Shown: piece by piece, positions 52,632-62,208 of the stretch | Layout of the letters: every line of letters starts with the position of its first letter | Numbering within the stretch: the stretch's first letter is position 1 | Assembly (NCBI RefSeq): GCF_014773275.1 | Contig: NZ_JACWMW010000001.1 | Location: 248,001-312,000 of the forward strand | Source of the DNA: Mucilaginibacter rigui | GTDB lineage: Bacteria; Bacteroidota; Bacteroidia; Sphingobacteriales; Sphingobacteriaceae | Direction: 5' to 3' | Length of the DNA: 64,000 bases | Notes under the pieces: generated by a model | The model's database searches: none | Seen by the model: only the letters and a program-made list of their open reading frames with translations | Told to the model about the DNA's origin: nothing | Translations under genes and position numbers: made by a program

Positions 52632-55600
52632 ATGAAAAAAAAGAATTTTACCCATTTTCTGCTTCCTTCATTTTTACGGTGCCTGGGCCTGCTTATGGGC
52701 TTTACCGTGCTTTTAAATACGTTTGCCTTTGGTGAAAAAGCAAATGTTTCTGCTAATACTTTTGGAAGCGTTCCACGGATTATAAAAGGTTATGTTACCG
52801 ATAGTAAAAAGGTAACCTTACCAGGAGTTTCTATATTAATAAAAGGCACTAATACAGGTACCGTTACCGGCCAGGATGGGGGGTTCTCTATTAAAGCCGA
52901 TAATGGAGATATACTTGTTTTAACCTATTTGGGTTTCAAGACAAAAGAGCTGCCCGTTACTGAAAGCAACTTATACAATATAACCCTGGAAGAAGATGCC
53001 AAAGGGTTATCTGAGGTTGTAGTAACCGCATTGGGCGTAAAAAAGGAAAAAGCCAAGCTGGGTTATGCTGTACAGGAAGTAAAAGGAGAGGCCCTGGTTA
53101 AGGCGCGCGAACCCAATGTAGTTAGTTCATTAACCGGCCGGGTAGCAGGGCTTAACATTAGCAACTCGACAGACCTGTTTCAGGACCCGGGTATTACTTT
53201 GCGTGGTAAAAAACCCCTTATTGTAATTGATGGTATACCTGACCAAACAGCAGATTTGTGGAAAATTAATGCAGATGATATTGAAAGTATGAGTGTGCTG
53301 AAAGGCGGCAACGCTGCTGCCTTATATGGTAATATTGGTAGAGACGGCGCCATTATGATCACTACCAAACGCGGTAAAGGGAAAGAGTTAAGTATTGAGT
53401 TAAATTCCTCAACCGAGTTTCAGCCAAGCTTTATACGTATCCCAAAGGTACAAACCAAATACGGCAACGGTAATTACGGTCAATATGCTTATGTAGATGG
53501 TTCTGGCGGTGGAACGGAGGGCGGAGGCTGGATATGGGGCCCGGAACTGGATAAAAAAGATCCTTCCACAAAAAGTGGTTTTTTTGAAACCCCACAGTTC
53601 GATAGCCCGATTGACCCGGTAACCGGAAAACGGATACCTACGCCTTTTATTTCAAGAGGTAAAAACAACGTAACAGACTTTTTCAGAACCGGGCTTATTT
53701 CCAGTAATAACATTACGATTATGCAAAGCTCGGATAAAGGTAGTTTCAGGGCATCGGCCTCACATATCTATCAGCAGGGCATTGTACCAAATACCGATTT
53801 GAAAAATACCTCTTTTAACATCTCGGGAAACTATAAATTAACCGACAAGCTTACCCTTGATAGCCGGTTAAGTTATAATAAACAGTATACCAAAAATTTC
53901 CCGGAAACTGGTTATGGCCCTACTAACTATTTATATAACCTGGTTTTATGGACCGGGGCCGATGTAAGTGTTAAAGACTTGCGCAATTACTGGGTACCCG
54001 GACAAGAAGGTGTACAACAGCGTAATTATAATACATCGTATTATAACAACCCTTATTTTCAAGCTTATGAATACCTGCGGAGTTATGATAAAAACAGCAC
54101 TTTTGGGTCAGTTGACCTTGATTATAAAATCAATTCAGATTTTAATGTTAAACTAAGAAATGGCATTAATCAGTACGGCCTGTTTCGCGATTATAGTGAG
54201 CCTAAAAGCTACATTGGCTATGGAGATAAATCGCGCGGGCAGTACACCGCTGCTACCGATAATTATTTTGACATAGCGACAGATCTGATTGGCGATTATA
54301 ACCATACTTTTTCTGACAAGTTTAAGATCCACGCATTGGTTGGGGGCGCAAATTATTATCGTAACCAAAGGTATGGCTCAATTGCTACAGACGGCCTAAC
54401 CGTACCGGGGCTTTATAATCTTGGTAACTCAGCCAACCCTATTAAAGGTAACTACTTTTTAGAGCAACGCAGAACAAGCAGTGTATATGGATCATTAGAT
54501 CTGGAATTTTTAAATGCTATTTATGTATCTGCAACAGGCAGAAATGATATTATATCAAGGTTACCCGTAAAGAATAACAGCTTCTTTTACCCCTCAATAA
54601 ACACATCGGTGGTAATATCATCATTAACACAACTACCAACCTGGTTTACGTACTTAAAAGCACGTGGTGGATTCTCAAAAGTTTCGGCAGGTAATTTAAA
54701 CCCAAACGACCCCTATACTTATCGTTACCTGTTAACGTATGATACCGGTACCACATGGAATAATTTGCCATCGTTAACCTATAGCAGCACACAGAAAAAC
54801 CCCAATTTAATTCCGGCAACCACAACAAGTTGGGAAATAGGTATTGATAGCAAGTTTTTTAATAATCGTATTGGTTTAGAGGCTACTTATTATAAAAACC
54901 GCGACTACAATAATCTTTTAGACCTGGAAAGATCAATAGCAAGCGGATATAGCAGTCAGCAGCTCAACGCCATAGAATATAGCCGCAGAGGTTTTGAATT
55001 TGTATTATCAGCCTCGCCAGTACGAAATAAAGACTTTAGATGGGATGTTGCCGCTAACTTTAGCACCTATAAAAGGATACTTACCAAAACTTATGATGGT
55101 CAGGAATATTTTGGTAACCTAAAAGTAGGCGACCGTGCTGATAAATTATTTACAGGTGTTTATCAAAAAGATCCGCAGGGAAATGTTATTTACGGAAGCA
55201 ATGGTTTCCCGGTTGATGATCCCTACCCAAGAGCTATAGGTAACAGCGACCCTAACTGGACCTACGGTTTAGAAAACACGTTTACCTATCACGCCTTTTC
55301 TTTAAAGTTTTTAGTTGATGGCCGTATTGGTGGTATGTTATACTCTACCACAAACCAAAAAATGTGGTGGGGCGGTACCAATCCGGGTACGTTAAACCAA
55401 TACCGTATAGATGCCAATAACGGCCAGGAAACATTTGTAGGTAAAGGTGTTGTGGTTGTTTCTGGTAGCGCTACTTATGATGTAAATGGTAATATCACAT
55501 CAGATACCCGTGTATTTGCGCCCAATACCAAAGCGGTAAACTATATTGATTATATGACCACTACAAGTAACGGTGCTTATAATAACTACAATTATTTTTC

Positions 55601-55817
55601 GCAAACCTTTTTAAAACTCCGCGAGGTAACGTTAACGTGGCAGATGCCTTCCAAAATGTTTAATAAAACATTTATAAAGGGTATAACGCTATCGGCAGTT
55701 GGGCGTAACCTGTTGTTGTTTTCAAAGATACCTAACATAGATCCAGACCCTGGGGTTGATAACCTTCAAACTCCATCAACACGTACTATTGGTTTTAACG
55801 CAAACTTTAAATTCTAA
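52632..55817 (+). CDS. SusC-like TonB-linked outer-membrane transporter
   Basis: The 1061-residue protein has a long signal peptide (1-~33), a carboxypeptidase-regulatory-like domain at ~50-135 (IKGYVTDSKKVTLPGVSILI, GQDGGFSIKADNGDILVLTY), a plug domain (~140-255, EKAKLGYAVQEVKGEALVKA, GRVAGLNISNS, DIESMSVLKGGNAAALYGNI) and a C-terminal barrel ending DPDPGVDNLQTPSTRTIGF then NANFKF. It imports oligomeric nutrients with its SusD partner, which is encoded 16 bp downstream. The substrate is unknown; no glycoside hydrolase is adjacent. Confidence 0.96.
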   Translation: MKKKNFTHFLLPSFLRCLGLLMGFTVLLNTFAFGEKANVSANTFGSVPRIIKGYVTDSKKVTLPGVSILIKGTNTGTVTGQDGGFSIKADNGDILVLTYLGFKTKELPVTESNLYNITLEEDAKGLSEVVVTALGVKKEKAKLGYAVQEVKGEALVKAREPNVVSSLTGRVAGLNISNSTDLFQDPGITLRGKKPLIVIDGIPDQTADLWKINADDIESMSVLKGGNAAALYGNIGRDGAIMITTKRGKGKELSIELNSSTEFQPSFIRIPKVQTKYGNGNYGQYAYVDGSGGGTEGGGWIWGPELDKKDPSTKSGFFETPQFDSPIDPVTGKRIPTPFISRGKNNVTDFFRTGLISSNNITIMQSSDKGSFRASASHIYQQGIVPNTDLKNTSFNISGNYKLTDKLTLDSRLSYNKQYTKNFPETGYGPTNYLYNLVLWTGADVSVKDLRNYWVPGQEGVQQRNYNTSYYNNPYFQAYEYLRSYDKNSTFGSVDLDYKINSDFNVKLRNGINQYGLFRDYSEPKSYIGYGDKSRGQYTAATDNYFDIATDLIGDYNHTFSDKFKIHALVGGANYYRNQRYGSIATDGLTVPGLYNLGNSANPIKGNYFLEQRRTSSVYGSLDLEFLNAIYVSATGRNDIISRLPVKNNSFFYPSINTSVVISSLTQLPTWFTYLKARGGFSKVSAGNLNPNDPYTYRYLLTYDTGTTWNNLPSLTYSSTQKNPNLIPATTTSWEIGIDSKFFNNRIGLEATYYKNRDYNNLLDLERSIASGYSSQQLNAIEYSRRGFEFVLSASPVRNKDFRWDVAANFSTYKRILTKTYDGQEYFGNLKVGDRADKLFTGVYQKDPQGNVIYGSNGFPVDDPYPRAIGNSDPNWTYGLENTFTYHAFSLKFLVDGRIGGMLYSTTNQKMWWGGTNPGTLNQYRIDANNGQETFVGKGVVVVSGSATYDVNGNITSDTRVFAPNTKAVNYIDYMTTTSNGAYNNYNYFSQTFLKLREVTLTWQMPSKMFNKTFIKGITLSAVGRNLLLFSKIPNIDPDPGVDNLQTPSTRTIGFNANFKF

Positions 55818-55833
55818 TCAGTAAAATATTTAT

Positions 55834-57297
55834 ATGAAAAAAGTAATCTTAATATTGCTTGTAGGAATAGCTTTACTGCAAGCAGGATGTAAAAAATTTA
55901 GCGAATTTCAAACAGACCCTAATAAAGCCACTAAGGCCACGCCCGATTTGCTTTTGAATTCAATTGAGCAAAGCGCGTTTCAGTCTACCGATATCAATAA
56001 TGCGCTTATATGCCGCCAAATGATAAATACCGATGGCGTATCCCTATCTCAATACTATGGTTGGTCAAGGAATAGTTATAATGATTATGACAATTTGCTG
56101 CAAGTATTAAAAATGGAACAAGCCGCCACGGCATTAAACAAACCGGAATACGTGCCTATTGGTAAATTTTTTAGGGCATGGTATTTTTTAAGGCTGACCC
56201 AGTTATTTGGCGACGTCCCATATTCGGAGGCCTTAAAAGGTGACGAGGGGAATTATACACCGGTTTATGATAAACAGCAGGATATTTATTTAAATATACT
56301 GAATGATCTGAAAGCGGCTAACGACCTGATAACGGCGGGTACAACACCCATACAAGGCGATATTGTGTTTAACGGTAATATGCAGCAATGGAAAAAGGCC
56401 ATTAATTCATTATCATTAAGGGTTTTAATGAGCCTGTCTATAAAAGAGCCTAATACCCCCGCCCTTGATATTAAAAAACGCTTTGCCGATATTGTGAGCA
56501 ACCCCACCCAGTATCCTATTTTAACCGGCAATGTTGATAATGTTAAGCTAACCTTTTATAATTTAGATGCTAACCGGTATCCATATTTTAACAGTAATGA
56601 TATACAAACGGCTGAGTATATGGACGAAACCTTTATTGATTTATTGAAATCTTTAAATGATACCCGCTTGTTTAGCTTTGCAGATAAAGCATCGAAATTT
56701 GCAGACTTGCCGGTTACAGATTTTAATGCCTATGGTGGCGCAAATGGTAGTGCTCCTATTGCAACTAATAGGGGGCGGGCACTTGCGGGCACGGTTTCGA
56801 GAATTAACCCTCGTTTTTATAAAGAGCCTATTAATGAACCCAGCATCGCGCTAGGGTATGCCGAGGTGCAATTTATTTTGGCAGAAGGTGTAGTTAGAGG
56901 GTGGATATCTGGTACTGCCAGTGATTATTATAATAAAGGGATACAGGCTTCAATGCTGTTTTATGGTATTGACCAGCCAACTATTGATACGTATCAGGCA
57001 CAAACCAGTGTAAAATTACAGGGTGCAGCAAATCCCATTAAAAACATTATTACTCAAAAGTATATAGCTTCATTTATGAACAGTGGTTACCAACCGTTTT
57101 ATGAACAGCGCCGTACCGGCTACCCTGTTTTTGATGTATCTGGTGGTGGTATTTTAAATGGAGGCGTGATCCCAAAACGCTGGATGTACCCGGATAGCGA
57201 ATCGAGGCTTAACCAAAAAAACCTTGTAGATGCTATAAACAGGCAATATCCCGGCGGTGATAACATTAATGGTGTAATGTGGTTACTTAAACCCTGA
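55834..57297 (+). CDS. SusD-like (SusD/RagB family) substrate-binding lipoprotein
   Basis: The 487-residue protein has a lipoprotein signal with Cys19 (LLQAGC) and the SusD body: DPNKATKATPDLLLNSIEQS, KFFRAWYFLRLTQLFGDVPY and YAEVQFILAEGVVRGW. The C-terminus INGVMWLLKP is also typical of the family. It forms the lid of the SusC channel on the cell surface. A 38-bp hairpin separates it from the phosphoesterase gene. Confidence 0.95.
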   Translation: MKKVILILLVGIALLQAGCKKFSEFQTDPNKATKATPDLLLNSIEQSAFQSTDINNALICRQMINTDGVSLSQYYGWSRNSYNDYDNLLQVLKMEQAATALNKPEYVPIGKFFRAWYFLRLTQLFGDVPYSEALKGDEGNYTPVYDKQQDIYLNILNDLKAANDLITAGTTPIQGDIVFNGNMQQWKKAINSLSLRVLMSLSIKEPNTPALDIKKRFADIVSNPTQYPILTGNVDNVKLTFYNLDANRYPYFNSNDIQTAEYMDETFIDLLKSLNDTRLFSFADKASKFADLPVTDFNAYGGANGSAPIATNRGRALAGTVSRINPRFYKEPINEPSIALGYAEVQFILAEGVVRGWISGTASDYYNKGIQASMLFYGIDQPTIDTYQAQTSVKLQGAANPIKNIITQKYIASFMNSGYQPFYEQRRTGYPVFDVSGGGILNGGVIPKRWMYPDSESRLNQKNLVDAINRQYPGGDNINGVMWLLKP

Positions 57298-57305
57298 TGT
57301 AACTT

Positions 57306-57343
57306 TATTTACCCGGCAGGTAAAAGTACCGGCCGGGTAAATA
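57306..57343 (+). terminator. hairpin between susD and the phosphoesterase gene
   Basis: A perfect 11-bp outer stem (ATTTACCCGGC / GCCGGGTAAAT) encloses an inner GGTA/TACC stem. It has no T-run after it, so it may be a partial terminator or an mRNA processing element rather than a full stop. Confidence 0.6.
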
Positions 57344-57367
57344 TTGTATAATGCAGAACAAAACGTG

Positions 57368-58276
57368 ATGAAATTAAACAGACGATCTTTATTAAAAGCA
57401 GCAGGCGTAGCAACCGGTATAATAGCCACCGGTGGGCTGCATGCCTTAGCTTCCGAAAATAAAAAAGATAAAAAGTTGGCGTTTAATGTGGCCCATATTA
57501 CCGATGTGCACATCAGGGAGGGCGACAACGCACCGGCGAGGTTTAAAAACTGTTTGAAGCATATAATAGCCAAACATAAGCCCGATTTTTTCTTAAACGG
57601 GGGCGATTCTATCAACGACGCATCGTATGATAATGTAACGTACGACCAGGTTATCCGGCAATGGGGTATCTGGGATGAATGCATAGCCTTGCTTGATAAT
57701 TACGAAGTGCATAGCTGCATTGGCAACCATGACTCGTGGTGGAAAGCACCATCAAAAGAGGATGCCATGTACGGCAAGGAATACGCAGTTAAGCGGTTAA
57801 AGATACCTCACAGGTATTATAGCTTCGCTAAAAAGAATTGGCATTTTATTGTACTTGATGGTAATAACAGCAATATATCGTTGGATGAGGAGCAGTTTAA
57901 CTGGTTGGAGGCCGAGCTGGAAAAAATCCCTCAAAATGAGTTTGTACTGCTCATGTCGCATTATCCTATTTTGGGTACCACCCAGGTGTTGGTAGGCGGT
58001 GGCCATTCTGATCATAAAAAACTAAAAGACCTGTTTTACAAAAACCGTGATAAAGTAAGGGTATGCTTAAGCGGGCATAATCACTTGTCTGACCATACCC
58101 TATACAATGGCGTTTTATATTGCTGCAACGGTGCCATGAGCGGTTTTTGGTGGGGTAAAGGCGATAAAGAATCGGCCGGCCCCGGTTATTATTTTGAAAC
58201 ACCGCCGGGCTATGCCATGCTGCGCTTATACGAAGATGGAACCGTTGAGAATGAATATTTTCCGCACTCCTATTAA
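57368..58276 (+). CDS. secreted calcineurin-like metallophosphoesterase
   Basis: The 302-residue protein starts at the ATG at 57368, giving a Tat-type signal (NRRSLLKAAG, then ATGIIATGGLHALA). The metal ligands are in order VAHITDVHIREG, NGGDSINDASYD, CIGNHDSWW, LLMSHYPILGT and CLSGHNHLSDHT. It acts outside the inner membrane. Its location after susC-susD suggests that it removes phosphate from, or cleaves, the imported ligand. An upstream in-frame extension of 8 residues is rejected. Confidence 0.92.
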   Translation: MKLNRRSLLKAAGVATGIIATGGLHALASENKKDKKLAFNVAHITDVHIREGDNAPARFKNCLKHIIAKHKPDFFLNGGDSINDASYDNVTYDQVIRQWGIWDECIALLDNYEVHSCIGNHDSWWKAPSKEDAMYGKEYAVKRLKIPHRYYSFAKKNWHFIVLDGNNSNISLDEEQFNWLEAELEKIPQNEFVLLMSHYPILGTTQVLVGGGHSDHKKLKDLFYKNRDKVRVCLSGHNHLSDHTLYNGVLYCCNGAMSGFWWGKGDKESAGPGYYFETPPGYAMLRLYEDGTVENEYFPHSY

Positions 58277-58298
58277 GTTTAACCATCTAAATAAACAC

Positions 58299-58332
58299 AA
58301 AGCCTCTTAAGTTAAATACTAAGAGGCTTTTT
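58299..58332 (+). terminator. terminator after the SusCD/phosphoesterase operon
   Basis: An 11-bp stem AAAGCCTCTTA / TAAGAGGCTTT with a 10-base loop is followed by TT. Confidence 0.8.
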
Positions 58333-58514
58333 GGTATTAGCTGCAACCAAATTAACGAGAGTTGAGTTTTTTGTTTTATTGTTTTACAACCCAGGCTATG
58401 AAAATGGCCCGTTTAACATCCTTATATGATAAAAGGGCCTTAATAACAGTTTCATTTTGGAAGTTAAACTATTATTACTTAGGTTTATATAACCAAAGTA
58501 TACAACCGTAATAG

Positions 58515-59066
58515 TTGAAAAAGATTTTTGCAATATTCATGCTTGCCATGCTTGTGTTTAACATGGGCGGGTATATGTTATTGTTTCAATATTTTATAAA
58601 AGCATCAGACCGATTTGCCAACGAGCAAATAAGCAAAGGTTATTACAGGCCCGATGAATTGGTAGAAATAAAGATCCCGGTGCGGATGCCTTACGTTCAG
58701 GAACAACGCCAATACGAAAATATCTCAGGCCAGATCCAGCTAAAAGGCAGCTGCTACAACTACGTAGCCCTTAAAATGACAAGAGATACCATGTATGTGA
58801 AGTGTATACCCAATTACACAAAAACCAAACTGGTAAATAATAATGTTATCACTGCTAAAGAAATAAGCGATACACCGCTTGCCAAAAAAAACCATCTGCC
58901 ACTTGTTAAAAAAACAGGGTTGGATAATGACTATAATTACACCATGGTGTTATTTGATCTTGCGGTGCCTGCAATATCAATACGCATGCAGCTTATTTAT
59001 GTAGCACCAAAAGCATTCAATACCTATTTTTCTGCACCGGCACAGCCACCAGACGCCCGGGCATAA
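58515..59066 (+). CDS. hypothetical membrane-anchored protein, paralogue of the 14081-14626 product
   Basis: The 183-residue protein matches the product of 14081-14626 along its length: an N-terminal membrane segment (FAIFMLAMLVFNMGGYMLL), ISGQIQLKGSCYNYVALKM, CIPNYTKTKLVNNNVI and the C-terminal APAQPPD. The start is TTG at 58515, as in the paralogue. It follows the SusC/SusD operon by 238 bp, while the paralogue sits next to a FecA-like receptor. A role connected with outer-membrane transport is inferred. No known domain is recognised. Confidence 0.8.
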   Translation: MKKIFAIFMLAMLVFNMGGYMLLFQYFIKASDRFANEQISKGYYRPDELVEIKIPVRMPYVQEQRQYENISGQIQLKGSCYNYVALKMTRDTMYVKCIPNYTKTKLVNNNVITAKEISDTPLAKKNHLPLVKKTGLDNDYNYTMVLFDLAVPAISIRMQLIYVAPKAFNTYFSAPAQPPDARA

Positions 59067-59437
59067 TCCAATCATTTAATTCACGGGAACGAATAACGGG
59101 TGCAGCTATAAGCCGCCGCCCTAACCTACATGCATTTACTGCTTATTATAAGCAGCAAATCGCCGTATGCCTCCCTATTTTATTATTTTTTTATTGATTG
59201 TTTATACTTTATAGCACTTGAAGATCATTTGCCATTTATTGCCGGTTTGTTAGAATATCCTACAAGCAGGTATATCAAATATTACTACGATGCGTCAGGA
59301 AAACTGCTCTGCAAGCGGCATACGATAACAGCGCGCCAGTAAAAAACACGAAATAGATAGGCATCTACACCGCATCGTACAGAATGGTATCAATCAAGTA
59401 TATATAAATAAAAAATCATCTGCTTACCTGAAAAAAT
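59067..59437. other. 371-bp gap before the FG-GAP gene
   Basis: Its middle can be read as a 70-codon plus-strand frame with no known family, poorly supported. No repeat or terminator is seen. The promoter of the downstream operon is expected here. Confidence 0.35.
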
Positions 59438-61681
59438 ATGACCATGAAACTAAAAATCATTATCCTTGCGCTTGCAGTATTTGCGGCGCTGGGATTTACG
59501 CTGATTGTAAAAAAACGATCAAATTCTCATAACCAAATGATCGCTATACTACAGGGGATCAATCGGAAAAATACCAATATCGAAAATCCGTTTAACGCGG
59601 AACCTAAAATAGCATATCTGGACTCGTTTATTAAAGCAACCCCCGCTGCAGAGGATAGGGAGCTGCTCTCAACAAAAGGTGCGTTGTTATTAGAGGCCGG
59701 TAAAGAACAGGAAGCCGTAAAGCAATACGAAAAGGTCATGAACCAAATGGATTTTATGACCACAGACGAAGTATTGGATAATGCCGGTATAGCTTACATG
59801 CGCTTAGGCGAACGCAGCAACTGTATGTTAAACCACACTGGTTCGTCATGTATTTTCCCTATTAAAGATGATGGAGTGCATATTATCAAAACCGGCTCAA
59901 CCAAGGCTATTGAAACATACAAAACCTTACTGAAAATAAATCCGAATGATCTGGAGTCGCGGTGGCTGATTAATATTGCTTACATGACATTAGGGCAATA
60001 CCCGCAAAATGTACCGGCAGATTTACTGATTCCCGGGCTTAATGAAACAAATGTGACTGATGTAAAACCATTTAAAGATATAGCCAAAAGTTTGGGGCTT
60101 AACACCAACGGCAGGGCCGGTGGTGTAATTGTTGATGACTTTAACAATGATGGGTACCTGGATATAGTAACTTCTGCATGGGACCTGAGCGACCCTATGC
60201 ATTATTTTGAGAATAACCGAAACGGCACATTTAGCGATGTTACCGAACGGGCTAATTTAACAGGTATTACAGGCGGGCTAAACATTCAGCAAACTGATTA
60301 CAACAATGATGGGAATATAGACATATTTGTGTTGCGTGGTGCATGGCTTGATAAAGGCTTTGGTGACCAGCCGAGCTCATTGCTGCGCAACAATGGCGAC
60401 GGAACCTTTACAGATGTTACTAACGAAAGCGGCCTGATGTTTTTTCACCCTACACAGGCAGCTACATGGGCCGATTTTAACAATGATGGATGGCTTGATG
60501 TTTTTATAGGTACTGAAAGCCATAACTATGATATTAACAGCAGGCCGTCTGATTGCATGTTGTATATCAATAACCACGATGGTACATTTACCAATGTTGC
60601 AAAGGCAGCACACGCTGATATAAGCGCATTTGTAAAAGGTGTTACCTCTGCCGATTATAATAACGACGGATGGATGGATGTATTTATTTCAACCATGGAT
60701 GGAAAAAAGCACCTGCTTAAAAATAAGGGTAAAAAAGGCAGTAGTGTTGATTTTGAAGATGTAACAGAACGGGCCGGTATAGCCGGAAATACAGAGCGTA
60801 CTTTTACTACCTGGTTTTACGACTATAATAATGATGGCTGGCAGGATATCATTGTATGCGATTATAAGTTTGAGCATGCGCTGTCATACTATGCAGCAGC
60901 AGAAGCCTTAGGGAAACCTATACCTGATGCAGGCAATGTATTTTTATACAGAAATGACCATAACGGAAAGTTTACTAATGTAACCAAAGAGGCTGGGCTT
61001 GATAAAGTGGTGTACAGTATGGGTGCCAACTTTGGTGATATTGATAACGATGGCTACCTGGATATGTATTTTGGAACAGGCAACCCCGATTTCAGATCAT
61101 TAGTGCCTAATAAGTTTTTCAGAAACATTGGTGGTAAGAAGTTTGAAGATATTACCACAGCATCCCGTATGGGTAACCTGCAAAAAGGGCATGGTATTGC
61201 TTTTGCCGACTTGAGGAACGTAGGCAAGCAGGATATTTTTGCTGAAATGGGCGGTGCCTACATCGGCGACTCATACACCAGTTCGTTATATTTAAATCCC
61301 AACAATAATAATAACAACTGGATAAGCCTTAAGCTTGAAGGTGTAAAGGCAAATAAAGCGGCAATTGGCAGCCATATAAAACTAACATTCACTGACAACG
61401 GCGTGCAAAGATCTGTTTATAAAGATGTAAATTCGGGTGGGAGCTTTGGCGCATCGCCATTAAAGCAGGAAATAGGTATCGGAAAAGCAACCGTTATTGA
61501 CGAAATTGAAATAAAATGGGCCGGAAGCAATGTTATACAGCGTTTTAAAAATGTATTGCCAAATCAGTTTCTGCAAATAACGGAGGGCGATAACAAATAT
61601 AAAATTAACAAACTGGCTAAGCTAACTTTTATTGATAAGCAAGACCCGCTTTGTATGCCAATGGCTGCAAAACTTAAATAA
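59438..61681 (+). CDS. FG-GAP/VCBS-repeat protein with ASPIC/UnbV C-terminal domain
   Basis: The 747-residue protein has an N-terminal membrane anchor or signal (IIILALAVFAALGFTLIV), a tetratricopeptide-like helical region (~40-180, LLLEAGKEQEAVKQYEKVM), at least five FG-GAP/VCBS repeats with D-x-D/N-x-DG calcium loops (DFNNDGYLDIV, DYNNDGNIDIF, DFNNDGWLDVF, DYNNDGWMDVF, DIDNDGYLDMY), and a C-terminal ASPIC/UnbV domain (VNSGGSFGASPLKQEIGIG, IDEIEIKWAG). It is likely an extracytoplasmic beta-propeller. The start may be the ATG at 59438 or the one two codons later. A Spy-like gene follows after 41 bp. Confidence 0.9.
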   Translation: MTMKLKIIILALAVFAALGFTLIVKKRSNSHNQMIAILQGINRKNTNIENPFNAEPKIAYLDSFIKATPAAEDRELLSTKGALLLEAGKEQEAVKQYEKVMNQMDFMTTDEVLDNAGIAYMRLGERSNCMLNHTGSSCIFPIKDDGVHIIKTGSTKAIETYKTLLKINPNDLESRWLINIAYMTLGQYPQNVPADLLIPGLNETNVTDVKPFKDIAKSLGLNTNGRAGGVIVDDFNNDGYLDIVTSAWDLSDPMHYFENNRNGTFSDVTERANLTGITGGLNIQQTDYNNDGNIDIFVLRGAWLDKGFGDQPSSLLRNNGDGTFTDVTNESGLMFFHPTQAATWADFNNDGWLDVFIGTESHNYDINSRPSDCMLYINNHDGTFTNVAKAAHADISAFVKGVTSADYNNDGWMDVFISTMDGKKHLLKNKGKKGSSVDFEDVTERAGIAGNTERTFTTWFYDYNNDGWQDIIVCDYKFEHALSYYAAAEALGKPIPDAGNVFLYRNDHNGKFTNVTKEAGLDKVVYSMGANFGDIDNDGYLDMYFGTGNPDFRSLVPNKFFRNIGGKKFEDITTASRMGNLQKGHGIAFADLRNVGKQDIFAEMGGAYIGDSYTSSLYLNPNNNNNNWISLKLEGVKANKAAIGSHIKLTFTDNGVQRSVYKDVNSGGSFGASPLKQEIGIGKATVIDEIEIKWAGSNVIQRFKNVLPNQFLQITEGDNKYKINKLAKLTFIDKQDPLCMPMAAKLK

Positions 61682-61722
61682 AATAAGTATATTTAAATAT
61701 CTAATAACCAAATAACTAAAGC

Positions 61723-62091
61723 ATGAAAAAATTAATAATGTTATGTGGCCTTATCATAGGCTTTGCAACAGCTGTAAGCGCGCAGACAGCTTCTTCAGAA
61801 AAAGCTAAAGAGCTGCAAAAGCAATTAAAGCTTACCGATAAACAAACAGATAAAATATCGGCTATCTACAATGAATCATCACAAAAATTTGAAAAAATAA
61901 AGAAAGATGAGCATGGCGATAACGCAAAAATGATGGTCGCAATAAAACCCTTACGGGCCGAAACCATAAAAAAAATTAAAGCAGAATTAACCCCTGTTCA
62001 AAAAGCTAAGTACGATAAGCTTTTAACAAATAAAGTTAAACCGGGTGGCCTTGCATGGGGCGAGGGCTGGAGTTCGCCCGCATCAGAATAA
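61723..62091 (+). CDS. small secreted helical protein (Spy-like)
   Basis: The 122-residue protein has a signal peptide (1-20, ending VSAQ). The mature part is helical and charged (ELQKQLKLTDKQTDKISAIY, KAELTPVQKAKYDKLL), with the L-T-x-x-Q-x-x-K pattern seen in Spy/CpxP-like periplasmic proteins and in Bacteroidota equivalents. The LTPVQKAKYDKL motif is the clearest link. It lies 41 bp after the FG-GAP gene and is probably co-transcribed with it. Chaperone function is not shown. Confidence 0.75.
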   Translation: MKKLIMLCGLIIGFATAVSAQTASSEKAKELQKQLKLTDKQTDKISAIYNESSQKFEKIKKDEHGDNAKMMVAIKPLRAETIKKIKAELTPVQKAKYDKLLTNKVKPGGLAWGEGWSSPASE

Positions 62092-62099
62092 GTAAAAAT

Positions 62100-62152
62100 T
62101 AAAGCAGTAAATATGCCGGTGACAGGTGTAGATTACTGCTTTATTATTTCCC
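62100..62152 (+). terminator. probable terminator after the Spy-like gene
   Basis: A perfect stem TAAAGCAGTAA / TTACTGCTTTA with a 22-base loop, followed by TTATTTC. Confidence 0.55.
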
Positions 62153-62208
62153 ATTTAATTTACAGTGGTGCCAATTTGCTGTAAGTTTTAATTATTGTAA
62201 CCTTTATT

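Noticed and set aside
59130-59342. 70-codon plus-strand frame
   Set aside because: The second half looks protein-like, but the frame has no known family and no supporting context.
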